Assembly (NCBI RefSeq): GCF_021018895.1
Contig: NC_079372.1
Location: 16,520,318 to 16,584,317, forward strand
DNA: 64,000 nt
Reading direction: 5' to 3'
Source: Seriola aureovittata
Taxonomy: Eukaryota; Chordata; Actinopteri; Carangiformes; Carangidae
Positions 1 to 13,800 of this stretch are shown piece after piece. The notes beneath the pieces were generated by a model, which worked only from the letters and a program-made list of their open reading frames with translations, was not told the origin of the DNA and searched no databases. The position numbers were made by a program, and so were the translations under genes. Positions within the stretch are counted from its first letter, which is position 1. Every line of letters begins with the position of its first letter.

Positions 1-165
1 ACACCTCAACCAGTGACACATTGACTCTGCACAATGACCTGTTGCCATTGTATGAACCTACATATTAGTCTTAAAGTGTATATATGCATGATATGACATC
101 ACATATTTCACAGCTGCTTTTAAGTGTACTTAAAACTTAACTTACGCTCTCCATCTGACCTCTAG
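1..165. other. lamb2l: Intron of lamb2l (3' part only)
   Basis: AT-rich sequence ending in the acceptor ctctag before the first exon in the window. The upstream exons (signal peptide, LN domain, LE1 and LE2 expected from the family) lie outside the window. Nothing else is seen here. Confidence 0.75.
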
Positions 166-345
166 CGTGTGACTGCGACCCCGTGGGCTCGCTGGAGGGC
201 GGAGTGTGCGACAGTCACACCGACCCAGACATGGGGATGATTGCTGGACAGTGTCGCTGCAAAGCCAATGTGAAAGGCACACGCTGCGACGACTGCAAAG
301 AGGGATACTACGGCCTGAGCCAGAACGACCCGCTGGGCTGCCAGC
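166..345 (+). CDS. lamb2l: lamb2l exon a1: LE3 repeat
   Basis: Acceptor ctctag, donor gtatgt, phase 1 at both ends. Encodes a full laminin EGF-like repeat beginning CDCDPVGS with the typical eight-Cys spacing and GQCRCKANV in the middle. Same length (180 nt) as lamb2 exon c10. Confidence 0.93.
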
Positions 346-3300
346 GTATGTATATGCATCTCAATGCATTCGCAATATAAAACCACATAATCTATATTTA
401 GAATCTGTCAGTAACACATCAGCATTTATCTCACTCTATCTATGTTTGTGTCTGTTTGTTTCTCCATCAGCTTGCAACTGTGACCCTCGTGGGATTATAA
501 TGATGGGAGCTCCTTGTGATCAGATCAGTGGAGACTGCTCCTGCAAGAGATATGTAACCGGTCGCTACTGTAACCAATGTCTGGTGAGTAACAACTGCTC
601 TCCTTCAAATCTGTCGCTAATTTTATATCTTAAGACCCTGGATGTTAGCATCCGTAGTGGATAAGGAGCAGAGAATATTACATAGCAGCAACCGCACAAG
701 CTTTACGAGCTACACAAAGTCAACAAAGCTTCAGACGCAGTGCAAAAACTACACATTATCCATGTCACTGTGCATCCTGGTTCTGAGCTTTATCTCCATC
801 CCTGTAGCCTGAATACTGGGGGCTCAGTAACGACCTGGCCGGCTGCAGATCGTGTGACTGTGACTTTGGTGGAGCCTACAACAACAGGTACAGATGTTAT
901 GTACGGTTTTAAAGTTTAAATTAACTTTGAATTCAGGCTGTAAATAATTCAGAGTGACAAACGCAAAGAAAGGCAGAGACGAAAAGGTCAAGATCAGCTT
1001 TAACAGACATTTTACAGTTTTAATTTTTCTCTTACTTCAGGTGCATGATGGAAAACGGCCAGTGTAACTGCAGGAGACACCTGATAGGTCGACAGTGTTC
1101 AGAAGTGCAGCCTGGGTATTTCTGCGCTCCGCTGGACTACTACAAATACGAGGCCGAAGAGGCCACTGGACACTCCCCCGATGACCGTGCACTGCCGGTG
1201 AGCACGGCGCTGCGACTCAGTGTCGACCAGTGCGAGTCACGCATCAGGTCTCTGTAACAGCCCTCCAGCCGGAGAAGGGAGGGCAGCTGTTTCGTTGTGT
1301 CTGTTTGTTGCCACGATGTAACGTCGAGAGGGTGAAATATAAAACAGCAAGATCGCAAACACATCAGAGAAGTTCACATTTTCACCTGCACCCTTTTACA
1401 GCACAACCGGCACTTATATCTTTTCTTTTATTTCCTGCACAGTTACATTAAAATAAGCACTTCCGCTCTCATGACTCTCAGCTATGTTTTGGTTTTACAG
1501 GCAATAAAGTTTTTATGCCCGAGGACGGAGGCGTCTGTCCGTCCCATTAACGTGATATCTCAGTATCGCCTTGAGGGAATTTCTTCACGTTTGGCACAAA
1601 CATTCACTTGGACTCAAGGATGAACTAATTAGAATTTGGTGGGAAAAGGTCAAAGTTCAAGGTCACTGCGACCTCACAAAACACGTTCTTGGCCATAACT
1701 CACAAATTCACACGCTAATTACGACACACAGTTCAACTCAAATATCGGAAAGGATGAAATGAAGTGATGATATTTTATATTCAAATGATCAAAGGTCAAC
1801 TTCACTGTGACATCATAATGTTCATCAAAAACGCTGTAACTCAGGAGGGGGAGATTGTGGTTGGCGGACGCAAACAACCACGAAGCGGTAATTCTAGTGT
1901 GGCCCTGATCCCGATCCCTTTCATATTAGGTATGTGCTGATACTGAGTCCAATCCAATCAGTGCTTCAATTAGGTACAAAAAGCATGAATTGTCAACCTG
2001 AATGTAAACCTGGGTTTAAAAACAGTTACACTGGTTATAATTTTGCATATTCACACAATAATTTCACTCTCATATGCAGCTGTAGACTCGGCTGTGGTGA
2101 AGCAGCGCAGCAGATTTTCCCAACATGAGTGGCATGTTTGTGGACCATGAACTATATGATCCAACCTTTTTTTCAGGAAGACACGTTTCAACACTCTTCA
2201 CAGGAGATCTAATCTTCAGTCTGTCCTCTGTATCTCATACAGACTGTACAGTTCCACATCTAACATCAGCCCTTGGACAGTGTTGGATAATGTGATGTTA
2301 TGGCTGTTTCAGAAAGAGCTTTCATATTGTTCCGACTCCACCAAGGTTGTGTTTGTGAGGGGATTAGGAAGGGTTCGCTTGAGCTGAAGAAGTGTCATTG
2401 TCTTTCTTCATCCCTGCACTGCACTTACAACTGCTGCTGCAGCTGTTGCTTTTCAAATGTCCTGAACAATGATTTAAAAAGTAAAACCAAGGTTAGGCCC
2501 TAATAATAGCCACAAGATACATACATATCGTATTTGCCTGTTTGATATGAAAGAAGATCTCTAATGTTCTTGCATTGAATCAAACAGTGTATTACATTTT
2601 GATGCGGTTTCCACAGAGTCTGTTAAATAATTCTCATTTCAACACAACACTAATTTCTGTTAATATTAGGTAAAGAAACCAAATCCTGAAATGTTGGATG
2701 GTGGGTCCAGGCCATGCCCCAGGCTTGGGGCATGGCTGAAGGCGGTGACTGTATAGTTGTGACATCACAAAGTTAAAGAAGTCCTGACGGCTGGTTTTAA
2801 GGCTCAGTTTCTGAATACAGGCTGTGTGCATTTCTCTTAGGACTGAGGCTTTGATACTTTCACAGTATTAATATAGAACCTAGACCTGCTTTATAATAGA
2901 AAAACATGGAAATCTACCTTTATACAATATGGGACCTTTAAGCTTCCCCCTCCCCTGATCCAACTTGTTCCAACCAGGACACAGAAACTATGACAAAGTC
3001 TGTTCCTGTTGTCTCTGACTAATCTCACCTGCCTATCACTTTCCCCTCTGCCCTGCATCCTCGTCTCTATCCTCTGCCATCTCTATCTGCCCGCTTTCTC
3101 ACATTCTTTCCTCTTTCTGTCAGTATTTTTTCACTACCTTTCACCCACCTCACTTGTAAGAAACCCCCCTTGACTTTCCCATCCAGCCCTCCGGGCAAGC
3201 TCAGACAGTCCACACTTGCAACATCAATGTGACAGGAATGTGGACAAAAAGGCAAGTTTTCACTTCAGGATGTCAGAGAAAACAGTGGAGGAGATGTGTC

Positions 3301-4665
3301 TTTGACATGAGGCTGTTGTCTTGTGCTGCTCATAGTTAAAGTGACCCATAAAAACAGATACCAACCAACACACACCACCCACTAACACATGGAACACACA
3401 CACATTTATGTTTATCTTTTTGTTTATCTTAACCCTCTCCTCTCCTCTCAGGGCAAAGTTCGTCCCCAGGCTGAGACCGACTGTGTCCAGCACCTCAACA
3501 ACCAGCTGAGGCGTCACCGGCGCCACCGGCGCATCACCAACTCGCAGCAGCATCGGGCAGCACTGAGACGCATCCGCCAGCTTCAGCAAACAGTGAGATA
3601 CTTGCTTTGATCGATTCATTGCATTTATTTATGACACGAGAATTTAAGCGTCAGAACACGTGTTTCTAAGGTGGACAAAAAACAGTGGAGATTATTTCTT
3701 CTCAAACTTTTTGATTTTAATCCTTGAGATTAAGCAACATTTACTTTTGACCCCTCATCACAGTTTGAAGCCTTAATGGGGTCTTGGATTTGTCTCACTT
3801 TAAGGTTCCTTTTGAAAACTTTGACAACTGAGTTTAATGGAGACTCAATGATGTACTCTACAAAAGTTAAGGGTAGTAAGAAAGTGAACTGAATCTCAGG
3901 GTTCGACTCTGCATGATGATCATTTCAGGCATCGAATCATGTTTAACAGTAACAGCAGCTTCCATACAGTACTGACTGATACAGCACAAAATCTTTCTTA
4001 AAGTTTGTGGTCATGTGCTGTTTGCACCACTGGGCAGTTCGAAGTAACGAAGCCTAATTAAATGCCTTGTTGCCAAGTTCATCTTGTCAACTCAAACTAG
4101 TCAGGCTGAAATACAGATGTGGATTTGTTGGAGTGAAGGGAGAGAGAGAGAGAGAGTCCGGTGTTGAAGTCAAGACCACCAACGCTGAGACAAGGTGAAT
4201 ACTGAGACCCAATTACTTCATAATAAAAAAAACTATAGATAAACAATATTTGCCTTACTTCTCCTCTCACATGACAGATCACTTGGAAAGTGATGTCTCC
4301 TCTACAGTGCAACAGATGCATGTGAACAGAAAGTCTACTACAGAGGACACACATGAATGGGCGTGGTCTCAGGAGGATATCCTGAATAGTTAGAAGAAAA
4401 TAATCTTTGGTTATCTGTCTGCGTCTCTCAGCCGGATGTGAGGACCGTTCACAGAGAGCACACTCCCAGCCACATGGTGACGTGGACCGGACCCGGTTTC
4501 GCCCGCGTCAAAGACGGAGCGGGCCTGGTGTTCACTATCGACAACATCCCCTACGCCATGGAGTACGACATCATGATCCGCTACGAGCCCGAGGTCTGTG
4601 AGCGTGTGGACGTGAGCTACAAGACAAAACTCTTCTTCTTATTAATGACAGTCTGCTGAACTAAG

Positions 4666-4718
<53 letters not shown>

Positions 4719-4854
4719 AGTCCACAGAGGACTGGGAGGCCGTAGTTAGTATCACCTCAGTGCTGCTGCCCTCCAGTCTCCGTTGTGGAAACCTCCTACC
4801 AACTGAACAGCTCTACACTGTTACTCTGCCGCACCGCAACAGGTACCAAAACAT

Positions 4855-4887
<33 letters not shown>

Positions 4888-7800
4888 TGTGTGTGTGTGT
4901 GTGAGAGAGGCCATTATAGCCTGTATGTTTATTCAAGTCACTGAACGATTTGTTCCAAGTAACCCAGGTCTTGATCTGGTTCGAGTTGCACCATTACATT
5001 GTTGTCACTCAAACCCGTCCTGACTTGTATTAACTGTGTGAGTCAGGCTTGTATTTATATTCTTACTCCGCTGTACCCTGTGGTATTTTTTACTATTGGT
5101 TCTCTGTCAGGACGACAAACATACCAGAAAGGCTGTGTAAGACTCAGCTACAGTCTTATGAAAAGAAGTCAGCAGCTTTTGTTTACTGATGTTTAGATTG
5201 GAGGAAAATCAGGAAAATCAAAAGGTACATTCAGGCAGGAATGTAGCAGATCCAACCCCCCACACACCTGGAGCAGGTTCATTGTGTTTGTCATGGCTGT
5301 AGTTCTTTTCCTAAATTCATTAACAGATCAAAGAGAAAAAAGTAGCCAAAAAGAAGCACAGGCATGTCAGTGGAATCTGATGTGTAATGGGACTGTCCAT
5401 TGTCTCTCATGTCTTCTTCATGTCCCACCCAGGATTAATTGAAATCCCTTTGATGATGATTAAACTTTTTATTTGCTGCCATCATCACATTAAAACTTAA
5501 TCCTGTCCATTCTCAGTTCTACATTGGCTAATATTAGCCGTCTACCATGCTGAAGTAATGATCGTTATAATATAATAGTTAGCATGCTAAGTAGCGTTCA
5601 GTTCAAAGCACCACTGAGTTACTAAGTACAGTATGGCTGTAAATTGCACTCAGAGGAGCTCTGCATTCAAGCGCCTATTGTGCCAAGTTTCCCTGCCTTA
5701 TTATATCAATCATTCAGTCATTCAGTCAGACTGTATAGCTCTTTTCATACAAACAATGTGACACAAAATGCTTTAAATAACAAGAATATCAATAACATCA
5801 CTGGCAATAACAGTATAAAAACTTTAGTGACTTTTCACTTCGGGTCAGCAGGATTAGGCAAAAAGTACTGAAACAACTTTTCCTTAACATAATGAGATGG
5901 AGCATTTTTCATTTTCATTTTTTCTCAGTTTCTCAGGGAAAAACGTTTGGATATTGATGTAAATAAATCAGACATATTTATGGTGTTGAGATCTATGGAT
6001 CTGGATCTGGTGGAAGAAAATGCTGAATTGAGAGTAGTATTTCATTCAACATGCAGCCAATAAAATCACACAGTAACCACGGTGGTTACGGCATAACAAT
6101 GAGACAGTTTAATTGTATAATGCTGACGTCATAATTTCACACAACAGGTAATAAAACCATCCAGCTGTCTTGCATAAGGATTAAAAACAATAAATATATA
6201 AAGCTGTACAAGGATTGTTTGGTCTTGGTGAAGGTGTATGTTTTCTAAACAGTGGCCTTCGAGTTTCAGAATCTTTTGTGGGTTTTATTTCCTGAACTCA
6301 AACCACAGTTAGCAAGGACACTTGTTAACTGTCAGTACAATGCTGATCCTCAACTAAAGAAAAGAATATTTGGTATCTCACAGGAGAATAAACACACTAC
6401 AATAACTTGATATTAAGGTGATAATCAGCTTGAAATGATCTTAATAAAGATTAATCAAGAGTTACTTTTACACTGGGCTGTTCTCATGTTGCCTCTCTCC
6501 AGTGTGAAGGCTTGTTAAGACCTAACTGTCTTTAAAAACCTCAAATTACATGATTACAGTGTGATATTTACTTCATATTGATCTTATGATATGAAAAGCT
6601 TATTGCACTACTGCAGAGTCAACACATTAAACAGATTATTGCAGATCAGACGAAATCAAATGTTAATTATCCCAGTGGCGAGATCAAGGCAGCAGAGAAT
6701 AGGATCTAGGATAATAAAAACAGGGAAAGCCCAACACTAAGACTGTTTAGTTTCAACCTGCTGAAAAGCTTTTCACAGTCTGAACTCATCTGGAACTAAG
6801 AGGTCAGACCCTGCCCGGATCCGGCTGCCTCAGCGGACCGTGGCTCGGCTTCCGTTCTCCTCTGTGGCGGGTTCATCAGCCAAAACGAATTAGCGAAGTG
6901 GTGCCAAAACACAGACACAGGGGTGGAGGCCAAAACGCAGGTAGAGGGAGGATCTAGTCGCCCCTGGTGAACAATGATTGTCCTCGAAAACACACAAGTC
7001 AGGCAGGGAGGTAAGAGGTAGATCGTTAGTAGTTGAGAAATTTGAAATGTACATGTAGAATTTGTATTGATGATAAATTCATTGTTTAACTTTAAAATAA
7101 ACAAAAAAGACAGAAAAGAAATTGTCTTTCATATTGTGTTTGTGTAAAAATAGAATTGTGAAAAATCAAATTAAAGTAAATAAACTAAATAGACTAACAA
7201 TAACTTTAATATCCGAGATTTTAAGTTCTTAGTTTTATCAAATAAAACCCCTCTGATGGTTTTTCACCTTGTTAATGTGAACATATGGTGTTTTTATATA
7301 ATACAAGATCAGTCAACACCATAACGACGTAGCTCCACCATGGAACTGCAGTGAACAAGTGACAGTCTCATAAAAACAGATTCAGGCATATTGGTAGAAA
7401 ATATTCCCCATCTGTGTGGAATTCAAGTAAACATGAGAAACAGAAGAACCACAGACCCTCAGTTCATGATAGCAGGAAAGAACTGCAGGTAATTTTATAA
7501 CATAGGCCTTAACTCGTTAAAAGTGTGACAAAAGCAATTGAAGTTAAAACATTTTAAAATTAGCTGGAGCTTATTACAAGCCCTGTGAGTGCAGAGGCTC
7601 CACTGTTTGTCATTTCATTGGCCTCATGATGGTTTCTCCTTTCCACAGGAAATGAATATATGGTTTATGTAGTGTTTCTTTTTTATTTTCTCCCCCTCAG
7701 ATATATTCAGATGCCCAGGCCGTTCTGCTTCGAGCCCAGTAATCGTTACGTGGTTTCAATCAGGTTCCAGCGCCACGGGGTCTCACACAGACACCTGACT

Positions 7801-10800
7801 GCCTTCATCCTCATCGACTCGGTGAGCTAAGACCCGTCAGCCTGCCGTCCTCCTCATCTTCCTTTCAGTCTGTTTGCTGCTCAGTGCTGCGTTTACCTGC
7901 CCTGCTTGATTCACTGTCTTTTCACCGTCAATAAAAAGCACATTTCCGGATTAAACCTTAATAATAAAGAATGAATAAATGCTTCCATAAAATGATGATT
8001 TATTGGGTACAATTACGACTTTTTTGATGTTTGATGCTTTGATGTTTTTGTACCCAACAACTCTGTAATTGAGTGTGCGGTTGTTCTTTATGCTGGAGAT
8101 TGCTTTGTTGTCTCTTCACCTGAAAACACGTTGGGATGTGCGGACACTACCATGACAGTTATTGTCTTTCATTGAGACCTCTTTACAAAAGCACTGTTAC
8201 ATTTTTATGTTTTTTCTTTCTGCATAAGTTGACAACTATAGCTTGTGATTAATATTGCCTCCGTGGCTCATAATTTGCTTATTTGTATTCATATTTATCT
8301 CTATAACCCTTTCCTTTTGTAAACCTTTAATTCTTTTTTTTCTTTAGCTGGTTCTTATCCCCAAATACACCGAGCTTCCTGGTTTCCAAGGTAATGAGCC
8401 GGAGGCGGAGCATCGGCGAGAGGAGATGATTCGCTACATGTGTCTGGACTCCTTTATGATCACGCCGATGCCGGCCCTGGCGGAGATGTGCTCCAAACTC
8501 ATCTGCAGTATTTCATCCATCATTCACGACGGCGCTCTGCGTATGTAGATGCAGAAACAGACAGATTTAGAGGAAGTGGGTTTCAAGTCCATAGTTGCTC
8601 TTTAAATAATAATATTTTCTTTCTTGACTTTTATGTGAATGCAGCCTGTCAGTGTGACCCTCAGGGTTCCCTCAGCGGTGAGTGTGATAGGGTCGGAGGT
8701 CAGTGCCTTTGTAAACTCAATGTCATGGGTCGACACTGCGACCAATGTTCCCCAGGAACCTACGGCTTCGGAGTGAATGGCTGCACTGGTGAGTGTCACA
8801 TGGTAACACCTTTTTACAGATGTGAGGATAATATATTTTAATTTCATTTGATTTAAATTATGATTTATGTAATCCGATAATCTAACAAAACAAAAATACA
8901 AATACTTACAAAGATCACAGTTTGACATGATAAACACACATCAGCATCAGAGATAATGAGAGATCTAACTGAATAGATTCTCAGTTGAAAGTTTAATAAT
9001 GCTGGAAGTTTACAGTACAGTTTGGAAAAGCATGGCTTTTACATATACTTAGTTACACCCATATTCCTTAAAAAAAACTGGGAAAATATGGAATCTAATG
9101 GTTTGGAAAAGACATCACTGCCACGTTTTTTAGTCCAGAAAGAAAATATTGACTACAACAGCAAAAATGTAACAAACAGTGATTATCAATAAGGAGGCGG
9201 TGATTAACCCTTTAAACACCTTCTCCTCCAGCCTGCGACTGCCACTCCGAGGGATCCTTAAGCCACCAGTGTGACCCAGTTACAGGCCAGTGCCAGTGCC
9301 GGCAGGGAGCCACGGGACGGGTGTGCTCAGACTGCCAACCGGGCCAGTGGGGCTTCCCCAGCTGCAGCCCCTGTCAGTGTAACGGCCACACAGATCTCTG
9401 TGACCCCCGCACCGGGGAGTGTACGGACTGCAGGGACTACACAGCAGGACACCTCTGTGAGCGGTAAGGAAGATTTCACTCGAGATTTCAGATTCCACTC
9501 GGCTCCTTTATCCCTGGCGATCAGACTGATGGTAAATGTCTCCCTCGTCTGTCCCAGATGTCTGGATGGGTTCTTTGGAAACCCGATGCTCGGCTCAGGG
9601 GAGCACTGCCGGCCCTGCCCCTGCCCCGGTAACCCCGGCTCAGATCACTTTAACGGAGAGTCCTGTCAAGCTGACCACAGCTCTAACCAGATCATCTGTA
9701 ACTGCAAACAAGGCTACACCGGTAAACTATTACACTGCAGTGACAGTTTATTTTTTCTTATTCTTCTGTAGGTCTGCTGCTTTCTACTTACACTTGTCAT
9801 CAGAAATAGATATGTGTACAAAATCATAGAAACTATGGCTGATTCAGCGCTGAACTGTTCGATATCTAACACTAAAGTATAAGAGCTAGCCGTCATTCTT
9901 CCCCTCTCTCGCCCAGGGTCTCGCTGTGACCAGTGCGCCCCAGGTTACTATGGCAACCCTGCGGAGCTGGGCGGGGAATGCCTGCCGTGCGAGTGCAACG
10001 GCAACATCGACACCCAGGACCCCGAGTCGTGTGACCCCAGGACGGGCCAGTGCCTCAGGTGCCTGTACCACACCGACGGCCCGTCCTGTGCCCACTGCCA
10101 ACACGGTTACTATGGCAACGCGTTGGCCCACGACTGCAGACGTGAGTAATGATGGCAGTTATTAAAGTACTCATAAAAAACATTTACTCAACTCTGTTTT
10201 TCTATTTGTGATGGTGTAGGAGTTAAAGCTGATGATGTAACACCAACTTCATTCTCAGTTTTAAGTTTAAAGAGAAAAAGCAGAGGGATAATGTGTGTCT
10301 CAACCTTTTGTTTTCATCTCTTGTTTCCTGCTGTGGAGCGCATACGCCCAGAGTAGAGACTGTCAGGTCATTGAATACATGTTTTCCTCTCAGGTTGCAC
10401 CTGTGTGAGTGCTGGCACGGTCCAGTCTTCTTGCAGTGACGGACAGTGTCACTGTGACCGGCAGACCGGCGCCTGCCCTTGCAGGGAGAACGTGGCCGGC
10501 CACAACTGTGACCAGTGTGCTCCAAACCACTGGAACTACGGTCAGGACCGAGGATGCGAGGCCTGTCACTGCGACCCGCAACACGCGCTGGGATCTCACT
10601 GTAACATGGTGAGGAAGCGTGAGGGCGTCGCACGGCATGAAAATGATTCATGCAACAGTGAACGTAGACAAAAAGTTTAAGCTTGTATCATCATCCGTCT
10701 GTCTCTCTCTGTCTTCTACAGTTCACAGGCCAGTGCCACTGCCGTCCAGGCTTTGGGGGAAAACAGTGCACCGAGTGTGAGCAGTTCCACTGGGGAGACC

Positions 10801-13800
10801 CAGGGGTGCAGTGTCAAGGTAACTCACCTTGTGACAGTGGTACTTGTGAACAGGAATAGATTATTAATGATGCATGATGATGGATTTTAGTCACATATTA
10901 GTTCAGTCTGTAGTAATGTAGTAACAAAACAGCCCCTCTGCGTATCTAAACCTTTCAGTTAGAGGAGAACAAGATAAATTCGTTTTTTTTTTTTTAAATT
11001 AGTCATTCACTTCACGCAATCAGTTCAATGTTACGGACCTTTGATCAAGACTCAGATTTACTGAGGCTTTCGTACGTGGTTGTCAGATACAGATACGTTG
11101 ACAGAGTCTGTCAGAGGCCTGCAAGGTGCTTCTCTCTCTTCGTTCCATTCACATTTGAGAGAGGATCATGCTAATAGGAGAAGAGGCTGAGAAGAGATGT
11201 TAACAAAGATTGATTATGTATCCCACTGTATTTTTGCATGGAAAATTCTCCACCTCAACCAGGGGCTGATTTTACAGAGATATTTTAGACTAGTCTGAAA
11301 TGTTAGCTCTTGATTTTGCTCTTAGATTAATCCAGTGCAAGTTTGATAAAAGGTAAAAACTGATATACAAACTGTTGGACCTCACTGTGTTTTCATCCCA
11401 CAGACTAACAAACACTTGTTTAATACAGACATTTCATCACACCTCCATCATGCTGCGGAGCGAGCAGAGAGAGGGGGAAGAGTTGCAGTAACCTCCTGCA
11501 GATTTGCAGCAGCTAGAGCAGCATCAGTTGTTTAAAAAATTTAAAATTTAAATTATTATTATTAATAATATGAGCCAGCATATACAGAGAAATGGATTCT
11601 TAGAATGTATCAAAGTAAAGTAATAACTATCAATGAAAACAGAATCCAATTAACAGTCGGTGCACAGTTGTGATTTCTAATAATTGAACTTCAGTTAGAA
11701 CAAGCTGCAAGTGCGCTCTGTTTTCATTGGACAAGACATTTGAAGTTAGTGAAACTTCAGCTGTGTCAGTGCCATCATCTCACATCGCTTTTATTTTGTT
11801 CCCTTTCTGTGTTATTACATGTCCTTATTGTTTAAATGAATTCACATGATTATCATGCACTATTTAATTAATGTTAGTAAATCTGGCTCACAGCATTTTG
11901 AGGCAGTAAAACTCTTTCTAACGGCTTCTGTAAGACATGCTTCACCTGCACCATTATTGTTGTGTTTCCTCTCTCTCTTCCTCTCCTGTGTCCTTCACCC
12001 TCTTCCCTCTCTTCTTCTACTCAGAGTGTAACTGTCACCCGCTGGGCTCAGAGATGGCCCAGTGCGACCGAACAACGGGGGCGTGTGAGTGCCGGGAGGG
12101 AGCGGAAGGGAAGCGGTGCGACGAATGCGCTCGCGGCTTCACCGGCGTCTTCCCCAAATGTGTGAAGTGTCACCCGTGCTTCCAGCTGTGGGACGACGCG
12201 CTGTGCCAGATCAAAAGGGACCTGGATCACATCCAGTACACCTTACAGAAGATCCAGGAGAGCGGGATCACGCCGGGAGTCGGGGACAAGCGCATCAAAG
12301 AGCTGGAAGAGAAGCTGAAGCAGGTGCAGGATCTGATCAGTACGGAGGACAGCGACCGGATCCACCAGCTGATTGGGCAGAGCATCGATGACCTCAGGTG
12401 AGGATACCACACTGTGTTGTTCCCCTGCCACGGGCTAACTAAATAAATAGTATATAAAATACCCTGCTCTATGTGCTCCAGGGCTGAGATCGCCCTGACC
12501 GACGGGCGTCTGATGGGCGTCACCCGAGAACTAAACACAACAGCAGAAAAAGAAGGGGCTCTGAGACACACACTGAATGATCTGGAGAAGGAATTGAGGG
12601 ACATCAACAACACTGTGGCTCACAAACAACGCCTGCTGGATGACTACCTCACTTCAGGATTTGCAGGTAGTAAACTCAATAATCCAGTGACTCTTAGAAA
12701 AACATTAAATCACCAACACAGTGTCTGCTGACCTTCAAATGTCTGATACAAACAATTAGGTATTAATCATCGGTGTTCCCGTCCACTCACAGATCAGTTT
12801 GAGAAAGTGAAGAAATACTATCGGGAGTCAGTGCAGGCTGCAGAGAAATGCAACGCCTCGGTGTCCGGTCCTCTCAGTCCGGTGGAACAGTCCAAAGAAA
12901 CCCGCGGTCTCACTGAAGACCTGCTGAATGCCAGTAAAGACAAGTTCCTCCGAGCTCTGGCCGCCCAGAACAAATCGCTGACCGAACTGCAGCACAAGGC
13001 CCACGACCTGGATAAGAAGGTGCATCACCTCAGTCACAAGGTAGGCAGAGTTTATTTATTCATGTGACTGTCTCCCTCATTGTGTAAAGTCTTAATCTGG
13101 TGCTGAAAATGTTCCATAAAAAAATCTGATGTGCTTGTTTGTACTGGCTGCATTTATCGTCTGTTCATTCACTTATTAATTAAATCTGGAGAATGGAAAA
13201 TCTTAATCGCACTGTGTTTCCTCACCATGTACAGTCAAAGAAAAATATTTGAATGAATATATATAGAGAGAAATATATCAATGGAGGGGTGCTGTTCATG
13301 ACAGTGACTGGTCTTGACTGTGAGGCTCATTAGTGATCACAGAAACTTATTCTATGATCAAAAGAATCACCAAAATAAATGAGACTGTCCAGAAATAGTC
13401 TCTGGCAATAGAGAGTCTCAAGTCTCCTGAAGCGAAATCCATGTGAAGTCTCTCTTTGTCATCACTGATGTGTTTTTATGAGTGTTTTTAAGTTTTCATG
13501 AATCAGTCCTACAGTGAAATCTAGTGGCCAAAAGTCGAAAATGCAGCTTCGTTAGTAATTAAAGTTGAGATCTTGGTGACAGACATTTCTACTTTTCTAT
13601 TTGTGACACCCTGAATATCTCATGACAACGAGCCCTAGCACCCGTCATTCTCATCTTCATCAGTGATGGAGGAGGTAAAAAACAGCAGCGCTTGATTACA
13701 CACGGTGACAACACAACACTTTGCGTTTGTATGGGGATTATTGGATTGAATTATTATTAGGAGGGAAATCTTCAAGGAATACATGAATGAATGAGTCAGT

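Larger units (their letters stand above)
1198..3451. other. lamb2l: Intron between lamb2l exons a4 and a5 (2.25 kb)
   Basis: Non-coding. Contains two interspersed elements annotated separately (about 1498-1890 and 2665-2942). The 3' end has a strong pyrimidine tract of tctcc/tctca before the acceptor at 3450-3451. Confidence 0.8.

Noticed and set aside
4594..4620. Alternative donors gtgagc at 4599 and 4612 for lamb2l exon a6
   Set aside because: They would not preserve the phase-0 junction that gives [13 protein letters not shown] and that matches lamb2 c14/c15.
6796..7104. 102-codon minus-strand frame over the GC-rich island in lamb2l
   Set aside because: No known protein motif; probably chance openness in GC-rich sequence.
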